A DNA stretch of 6,460 bases from BMS3ABIN03 sp964418885. GTDB taxonomy: Bacteria > Bacteroidota > Ignavibacteria > Ignavibacteriales > Ignavibacteriaceae. Every line of letters starts with the position of its first letter. Position 1 is the stretch's first letter. The stretch lies in contig CAYQNW010000124.1 in the NCBI GenBank assembly GCA_964418885.1, positions 1-6,460 on the forward strand, given 5' to 3'. Positions 1 to 3,516 of this stretch are shown in pieces. Made by a program: the position numbers and the translations under genes. The notes beneath the pieces are model-generated. The model searched no databases, was not told where the DNA came from, and worked only from the letters and a program-made list of their open reading frames with translations.

Positions 1-689
1 CCGGGTATGACTAATCTTCTGTCTGATAGTGCAAGTAATTCATTTGAAGGTCCGTGCGTTTCATTTGCCAGGAACAATATCGTTCTTTCTTTCTTTTTGA
101 ATTCGTATACATTCTCACCTGTAAGATCGCCGCAGACGAATTCATAATTTCCCTTTTTTAGTTCTGTAATCTCATCTAACGAAATATCTTCAAATATATT
201 TACATGAAATACCGAACCCATCGATGCACGTATAACTTTAGGATTAAATACTTCGGCTGTTGTTTTACTTAGAAATAAATTCTTAATCCCAAACCAATCG
301 CAGTTACGGATGATTGTTCCTAAGTTTCCCGGATCGGTGATATCTTCAAGGTAAACAACCAGAGAATCTTTAACAGATAAAAAGTCAGGTCGTTTAGCTT
401 TCCTGATAAAAACTGCTGCAATTCCTTCCGGTGAAAGTGTATCGGTTATTCTCTTAAAGTCTGCTGATTTGAGTATTTCTATTTTAGTGTTAAATGATTT
501 GATTTGCTTTAAATACTCTTTTTCTTCTTCTGAAAATTTTGGTGTAATGAAAATTATTTCGCACTCAAAGTTGCTGTGCAATCCTTCGGATACTACCTTT
601 TCCCCCTCAACTAAAAATTTGTTTTCAGCAAGCCGGAATTTTTTTTGCAGAAGAGATACATAATATTTCAGTTCATTCCTTGTTATCAT
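1..689 (-). CDS. TrmH/SpoU-family RNA 2'-O-methyltransferase (3' end outside window)
   Basis: This gene encodes a SPOUT-superfamily enzyme expected to methylate a ribose 2'-OH of rRNA or tRNA in the cytoplasm using S-adenosylmethionine. I translated it from the minus strand: 229 complete codons starting MITRNELKYY. Residues 23-37 (NKFLVEGEKVVSEGL) and the PEGIAAV segment near 87-93 match the N-terminal SpoU substrate-binding domain. Motif 1 is at 115-128 (EDITDPGNLGTIIR), where R128 is the expected catalytic arginine. Motif 2 is at 205-214 (LFLANETHGP); it has Ala where many members have Gly before NE. The reading frame leaves the window at VIPG, the start of motif 3, so the SLN(V)S segment is not seen and roughly 20-30 residues are missing. 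The ATG overlaps the TGA of the upstream DUF971 gene and there is no clear Shine-Dalgarno, so translational coupling is likely. The family is clear; the target nucleotide (a 23S rRNA site or a tRNA site) cannot be told from this sequence. Confidence 0.93.
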   Translation of the reverse strand, partial: MITRNELKYYVSLLQKKFRLAENKFLVEGEKVVSEGLHSNFECEIIFITPKFSEEEKEYLKQIKSFNTKIEILKSADFKRITDTLSPEGIAAVFIRKAKRPDFLSVKDSLVVYLEDITDPGNLGTIIRNCDWFGIKNLFLSKTTAEVFNPKVIRASMGSVFHVNIFEDISLDEITELKKGNYEFVCGDLTGENVYEFKKKERTILFLANETHGPSNELLALSDRRLVIP

Positions 690-1027
690 AAAAGAGGATC
701 GTACTTTTGGTTTTTGTTTTCATCCTGTCCTTTGTCTAGCTCCTGTAAATAATCCCAGGAATAAATTCCAGTATTATGCCCGTCCTGCCACGTTATCTGT
801 ATTGCATAATCGCCAACAGATTCAATGTTTTTGATCTTGTACCTGCCGGGAGTGTTAACCTGTGGTTTAGGAGGGCGATAAGTTCTCAACAGGATCGTTT
901 CACCTTTGCAGCTTGCACAGGGGCATTCATCCCGTAAATATTTTAAGGATAATGAAGATTCCGAGTCATCATCCCATTTTATAAAAAGTGTGTCGTTTTT
1001 CTTTAATTTTATCTGAACCGGTGTCAT
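686..1027 (-). CDS. DUF971 (GBBH-like N-terminal) putative zinc-binding protein
   Basis: This is a small stand-alone DUF971 protein of 113 aa. The domain equals the N-terminal part of gamma-butyrobetaine hydroxylase, where three Cys and one His hold a structural zinc. The same set is visible here: C35, C37 and C40 in LRDECPCASCKG, and H84 in WQDGHNTGIYSWDYL, with the family's usual GDYAIQITW strand at 72-80. No oxygenase domain follows, so it is not a hydroxylase; stand-alone members have no agreed function. The C-terminal tail (residues 98-113) is charged and probably disordered. The start at 1027 is supported by GGGAG about 5 bases upstream of the ATG. The gene is first in an operon and overlaps the methyltransferase by 4 bases, which suggests coordinated synthesis but does not prove a shared pathway. 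Confidence 0.9.
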   Translation of the reverse strand: MTPVQIKLKKNDTLFIKWDDDSESSLSLKYLRDECPCASCKGETILLRTYRPPKPQVNTPGRYKIKNIESVGDYAIQITWQDGHNTGIYSWDYLQELDKGQDENKNQKYDPLL

Positions 1028-1049
1028 TGGTCTCCCGGATTTGTATGAT

Positions 1050-1091
1050 TAACAATTGTTACAGTTTAATTAAATTTATTCTTAGGTTCAA
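1050..1091 (-). promoter_or_regulatory. Candidate promoter and palindromic operator for the DUF971-TrmH operon
   Basis: Reading the minus strand, TTGAAC (1091-1086), a 17-base spacer and TAAACT (1068-1063) form a weak sigma70-like promoter with a predicted start near 1056. A perfect 12-bp palindrome, TAACAATTGTTA (1050-1061), lies over that predicted start, where a repressor site would act. Both elements are short and the region is AT-rich, so chance is a real possibility. Of the rest of 1028-1204, only an AATTTAAATT palindrome (1123-1132) and a GATTAC/GTAATC inverted repeat (1167-1172, 1192-1197) before the divergent gene stand out. Confidence 0.3.
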
Positions 1092-1204
1092 TTACAGTAT
1101 GTAATTTAACCTTTTATACATTAATTTAAATTCGTTTTTTATTAAAATAATCCTGAAAGGAATTTTGATTACTGCCTGTTCAAAAATGACGGTAATCAGC
1201 ATAC

Positions 1205-2554
1205 ATGAGTAATATACTTTTAGAAACAATTATCTTTTTATTTTTTGTTTTTTTCGGGGCGTTTCTTGCTGCGGCGGAGATCGCTTTATCTTCAATAGGG
1301 GAAAACAAAATAGAGGAGCTAAAGCAAAAGAAGAGCAGAGTTGTATCTTATTTTGAATTAATTCAAAAAGATCCTGAATCAATATTCGGATCGATACAGC
1401 TGCTTTACACAGTTTCCAGAATTCTTACTGCAATCATTGGATTCCCTGTAGCAATTTATTTTATCAATTACCTGTTAAATCTTATCGATCCGGGAGCTGT
1501 AACAAACAATTACTCGATCCTGGCGGTTGTTCTTGCTGTAATAGTGATTGCCTTTTTAATCATTGTTTTTTGTTTGCTTATTCCCAAAGCCATAGGATTT
1601 AAATACGCAAACGGACTGGCAATAATTTCTATAAAACCATTATACTGGATTTCAAGATTGTTCAGAATCCTGGTAAAAACATTAACAGCCATCAGTAACT
1701 TTTTATTAAAACCGATTAAAGAAAAAACAAACTTCTCACAAACCCGTCCCTCGGAAGATGAAATACGGGATATAATTTCAGACGGAGTTAAATCCGGTGC
1801 GATCGATGAAACAGAACAGGAAATTATAGAAAACGTTCTTGAGTTCAACGATCTTAAAGCTCACGAAGTTATGATTCCCAGGACAGAAATGGTCGCTGTT
1901 GATCTAACCGATGAAAATGAAACAAGACTAAATGAAGTAATTAAAACCGGTCATTCACTTATACCGGCATACGAGGAAACACCGGATAACATAATGGGTG
2001 TTATACATACAAAGGATTTGATGAAGCAGTATGTAGAGAAGAAGAAAATCTCATTTAAAAATCTGTTGCGTCCGGCATTTTTTATTCCTGATACAAAACC
2101 AATTTCTCAGGTTTTAAAGGAGATGCAGCAAATAGGTGAGAGGCTCGCTATCGTAACCGATGAGTACGGCGGTACAGAAGGTATCATAACACTGGAAGAT
2201 ATTCTTGAAGAAATAGTCGGTGAGATAAAAGACAGAACAAAAGTTGAGATAAGCGATTTTACAAAATTTTCCGACGGCTCATATTGTATTCTTGGTTCGA
2301 TGGATATAGATGATTTTAATGAAACATTTAATTATAAGCTTCCCGAATCCGAAGAGTACAACACGGTTGCAGGCTTTATTGCGGATAAGACAGGTAAAAT
2401 AATGAACCAGGGTGATTCGTTTGAAACCGACGGCGTACACTTTGAGCTTATTAAAAAAATAAAGCAGAAAATGGTGCAATTCAGGGTGTATTCAAACCAG
2501 CAGGAATTTGTTGTAATTGAGAAGGAGAAGAAAGAAGAAAACGGCAATAATTAG
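1205..2554 (+). CDS. CNNM/CorC/HlyC-family membrane protein with CBS pair
   Basis: This is an inner-membrane protein of the CNNM (DUF21) family, whose characterised members move or regulate Mg2+ (CorC, CNNM); the Bacteroidetes gliding protein GldE belongs to the same family. It is 449 aa, a usual length. The membrane domain spans residues 1-165, with hydrophobic stretches near 4-28, 61-90, 102-135 and 137-160. The first CBS motif covers about 220-277 (EVMIPRTEMVAVD, IMGVIHTKDL). The second covers about 285-342 and has the hallmark IVTDEYGGTEGIITLEDILEEIVGEI. The C-terminal CorC_HlyC domain covers about 355-432 (YCILGSMDIDDFNETF, EYNTVAGFIADKTGKI). An in-frame TAA at 1193-1195 makes ATG 1205 the only start; no Shine-Dalgarno is seen. 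The oddity is FCLLIPK at 122-128, where DUF21 proteins normally read GExxPK, so the acidic residue is replaced by L124; E25 in the first helix is kept. It could therefore be a sensor or scaffold paralogue and not an ion mover. It is transcribed alone, divergent from the DUF971 operon; no terminator is visible before the tRNA. Confidence 0.93.
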   Translation: MSNILLETIIFLFFVFFGAFLAAAEIALSSIGENKIEELKQKKSRVVSYFELIQKDPESIFGSIQLLYTVSRILTAIIGFPVAIYFINYLLNLIDPGAVTNNYSILAVVLAVIVIAFLIIVFCLLIPKAIGFKYANGLAIISIKPLYWISRLFRILVKTLTAISNFLLKPIKEKTNFSQTRPSEDEIRDIISDGVKSGAIDETEQEIIENVLEFNDLKAHEVMIPRTEMVAVDLTDENETRLNEVIKTGHSLIPAYEETPDNIMGVIHTKDLMKQYVEKKKISFKNLLRPAFFIPDTKPISQVLKEMQQIGERLAIVTDEYGGTEGIITLEDILEEIVGEIKDRTKVEISDFTKFSDGSYCILGSMDIDDFNETFNYKLPESEEYNTVAGFIADKTGKIMNQGDSFETDGVHFELIKKIKQKMVQFRVYSNQQEFVVIEKEKKEENGNN

Positions 2555-2587
2555 TGTAAGTTAAAAGCTGTTCAGATGTATTTGGTC

Positions 2588-2618
2588 TTGTATTGAAGGA
2601 AAAATAATAATAATTTTG
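2588..2618 (+). promoter_or_regulatory. Bacteroidetes-type promoter for tRNA-Thr
   Basis: TAATTTTG at 2611-2618 matches the Bacteroidetes -7 consensus TAnnTTTG exactly. A TTG lies at 2588-2590, 20 bases upstream, where the -33 element is expected. Transcription would start near 2624, a few bases before the mature tRNA 5' end at 2631. The fit of both boxes, the spacing and the downstream gene makes this the best-supported promoter in the window. Confidence 0.65.
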
Positions 2619-2630
2619 TGCACTCAAAAT

Positions 2631-2703
2631 GCTGGTGTAGCTCAGTTGGTAGAGCAGCTGATTTGTAATCAGCCGGTCGGCGGTTCAAGTCCGTTCACCA
2701 GCT
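2631..2703 (+). tRNA. tRNA-Thr (anticodon UGU)
   Basis: This 73-base tRNA folds as a full cloverleaf. The acceptor stem is GCTGGTG (2631-2637) with CACCAGC (2696-2702), all seven pairs intact, followed by discriminator T at 2703. The D arm contains AGCTCAGTTGGTAGAGC. The anticodon stem GCTGA/TCAGC encloses loop TTTGTAA, giving anticodon TGT, which reads ACA threonine codons. The T arm is GGCGG / TTCAAGT / CCGTT (2679-2695) with two G-U pairs at its outer end. The bases after the discriminator are CAA, so the CCA tail is not encoded and must be added by nucleotidyltransferase. The gene has its own promoter and terminator and appears to be monocistronic. Confidence 0.97.
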
Positions 2704-2704
2704 C

Positions 2705-2738
2705 AAAACCCTTTCGAAGTCGAAAGGGTTTTTCTTTT
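2705..2738 (+). terminator. Rho-independent terminator after tRNA-Thr
   Basis: AAAACCCTTTCGA (2705-2717) and TCGAAAGGGTTTT (2720-2732) form a perfect 13-bp inverted repeat around AG, followed by a T-rich run (2729-2738, TTTTTCTTTT). It starts two bases after the tRNA. On the minus strand the same hairpin is followed by TTTT, so it may also stop transcripts arriving from the 91-aa gene, which has no clear terminator of its own. Confidence 0.9.
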
Positions 2739-2820
2739 ATAAGTTGCTTTATCTGTTGTAGTCTTACTTTGTTAAGACTTCGGAAGACAGGCTCAGTTTG
2801 GATGATTCTGGTGTAGCTTC

Positions 2821-2940
2821 CACAATCGCTCCCGACTCGTTTGTGCAAGCACAACCCTGCGGGGCTGGCGTTAAGTTCGCTTTGCTATCTTAGCTTGCCT
2901 CGCTCGTTTATCCCTTCATTTGTGCAGTCGCAGTCGTCGG
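2821..2940. repeat. G+C-rich intergenic island with imperfect direct repeat
   Basis: These 120 bases are about 55% G+C by count (66/120), against about 38% just before (2741-2800) and 27% just after (2941-3000). Two related blocks occur about 80 bases apart: TCCCGACTCGTTTGTGCA (2830-2847) and TCCCTTCATTTGTGCA (2911-2926), sharing TCCC and TTTGTGCA. The first copy continues into a perfect TTGTGC-AA-GCACAA hairpin (2841-2854), followed by a CCC/GGG hairpin near 2855-2864. TCGCT or TTCGCT words recur at 2826, 2876 and 2900. On the minus strand a startless frame of 41 codons (2889 down to stop TAA at 2766-2764) crosses part of it. It may be an intergenic repeat, a small structured RNA or the remnant of a gene; nothing decides among these. 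The remainder of 2739-2974 holds only a weak hairpin at 2760-2779. Confidence 0.4.
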
Positions 2941-2974
2941 GTCTAAAACTCTTTGTGATATTATATTGGTGTCA

Positions 2975-3250
2975 TTATGTGTGTTGATTTAAAAAATCCT
3001 CCATTTCTTCTACGGTAAATTTGTTTAGCTGCACGATCTTTGCATTATGTCTGTATTCTGGTGGTATGATTGCTCTCGCAGCTTCCTTACTTTCAACTTC
3101 CACTATAATCCTTGCCTTATGATCTCCATCGTTACAACTAAAATCAGCATTTGTAAGAAAGTGTGATCCTGTTTTTAGTAATTCGTGAACTGCTCTTGCA
3201 CAGGCTATTTTTTCAGATTCGTGCGGTATTTCAATATAATATCTTGGCAT
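2975..3250 (-). CDS. Small His/Cys-containing protein of unknown function (91 aa)
   Basis: I do not recognise a named family. The sequence looks like a genuine small cytoplasmic protein. It has a beta strand at 3-8 (RYYIEI), an amphipathic helix at about 13-26, strands near 45-52 (KARIIVEV), a helix at 54-60, a strand near 70-74 (AKIVQL) and a C-terminal acidic helix at 79-89. This order suggests a compact ferredoxin-like alpha/beta fold. There is no signal peptide or membrane segment. H10, C17, H22, H30, C39, H44 and H68 are unusually many potential metal or catalytic ligands for 91 residues, clustered around SHFLTNADFSCNDGDHKA (29-46). The start is supported by AAGGAG (3266-3261) 10 bases upstream and a TATAAT box further up. 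It stands alone between two intergenic tracts with TCGCT-rich repeats. The coding call is good; the fold and metal ideas are inference. Confidence 0.75.
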   Translation of the reverse strand: MPRYYIEIPHESEKIACARAVHELLKTGSHFLTNADFSCNDGDHKARIIVEVESKEAARAIIPPEYRHNAKIVQLNKFTVEEMEDFLNQHT

Positions 3251-3260
3251 GCAATTAAAA

Positions 3261-3318
3261 CTCCTTTCTTTATAATTAACTAGTCATATTATAGATAAAA
3301 AAATTATCATAATCGCAA
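3261..3318 (-). promoter_or_regulatory. Candidate promoter and RBS of the 91-aa gene
   Basis: On the minus strand, TTGCGA (3318-3313), a 19-base spacer and a perfect TATAAT (3293-3288) predict a start near 3281, followed by AAGGAG (3266-3261) before the ATG at 3250. The spacer is 2 bases longer than ideal. A GATAA-AAAAA-TTATC inverted repeat (3294-3308) sits between the two boxes and could be an operator. A separate TATTTTTG (3340-3333) fits the Bacteroidetes -7 form but lacks a TTG at the right distance upstream. Confidence 0.4.
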
Positions 3319-3344
3319 ATAAAAATCATGATCAAAAATAATTG

Positions 3345-3460
3345 TTTGCTTTGACTGCTTTCGCAGACTTCGCTCACAACTATTTTTCTATCTAATCATA
3401 TAATTAGAAAATGTGATAGGTTTTTACTTTGCTCTTTCGCTCTGAATCGCTCACTCGCAA
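3345..3460. repeat. TCGCT-rich intergenic tracts flanking an inverted repeat
   Basis: Two tracts rich in the words TTTGCT, TTCGCTC and AATCGCTC (about 3347-3378 and 3427-3458) resemble the TCGCT words in the island at 2821-2940 on the other side of the 91-aa gene. Between them lies a perfect inverted repeat, TCTAAT-CATATA-ATTAGA (3391-3408), enclosed by CTAT (3380-3383) and ATAG (3416-3419). I see no open reading frame here. Whether this is a dispersed repeat family or just composition cannot be settled from one window. Confidence 0.3.
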
Positions 3461-3491
3461 AATAAAAAAGCCCCGGTTTATACGAGGCTTT
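3459..3491 (-). terminator. Rho-independent terminator of the 920-aa gene
   Basis: Read on the minus strand, AAAGCCTCG (3491-3483) pairs with CGGGGCTTT (3475-3467) through nine pairs, one of them T-G, around a 7-base loop. A T-rich run follows (TTTTTTATTTT, ending near 3460). It begins about 25 bases after the stop codon of the large gene. Confidence 0.88.
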
Positions 3492-3516
3492 ATTTACCAA
3501 TTATAATTATGATATC

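Noticed and set aside
469..663. 64-aa open frame on the plus strand
   Set aside because: It lies antisense inside the methyltransferase gene, which has clear family motifs; the peptide shows no domain character.
1510..1848. 112-aa minus-strand frame
   Set aside because: It is antisense to the CNNM membrane and linker region; the plus frame matches the family throughout.
2279..2547. Two minus-strand frames (66 and 71 aa) opposite the CNNM C-terminus
   Set aside because: Both are antisense to the conserved CorC_HlyC domain, with no start signal and no recognisable family.
2631..2703. tRNA as an integration (att) site
   Set aside because: No direct repeat of the tRNA 3' end and no integrase are present in the window.
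2760..2779. 7-bp hairpin AGTCTTA-CTTTGT-TAAGACT as a second terminator
   Set aside because: The stem is AT-rich and no T run follows on either strand.
2616..2816. 66-aa plus-strand frame over the tRNA
   Set aside because: It is a translation of tRNA-Thr and its terminator (the VAQLVEQLICNQPVGGSSPF string is a classic tRNA translation artefact).
2669..2854. 61-aa minus-strand frame
   Set aside because: It runs antisense through the terminator and tRNA 3' half; its VNGLEPPTG end is the reverse of the tRNA T arm and variable region.
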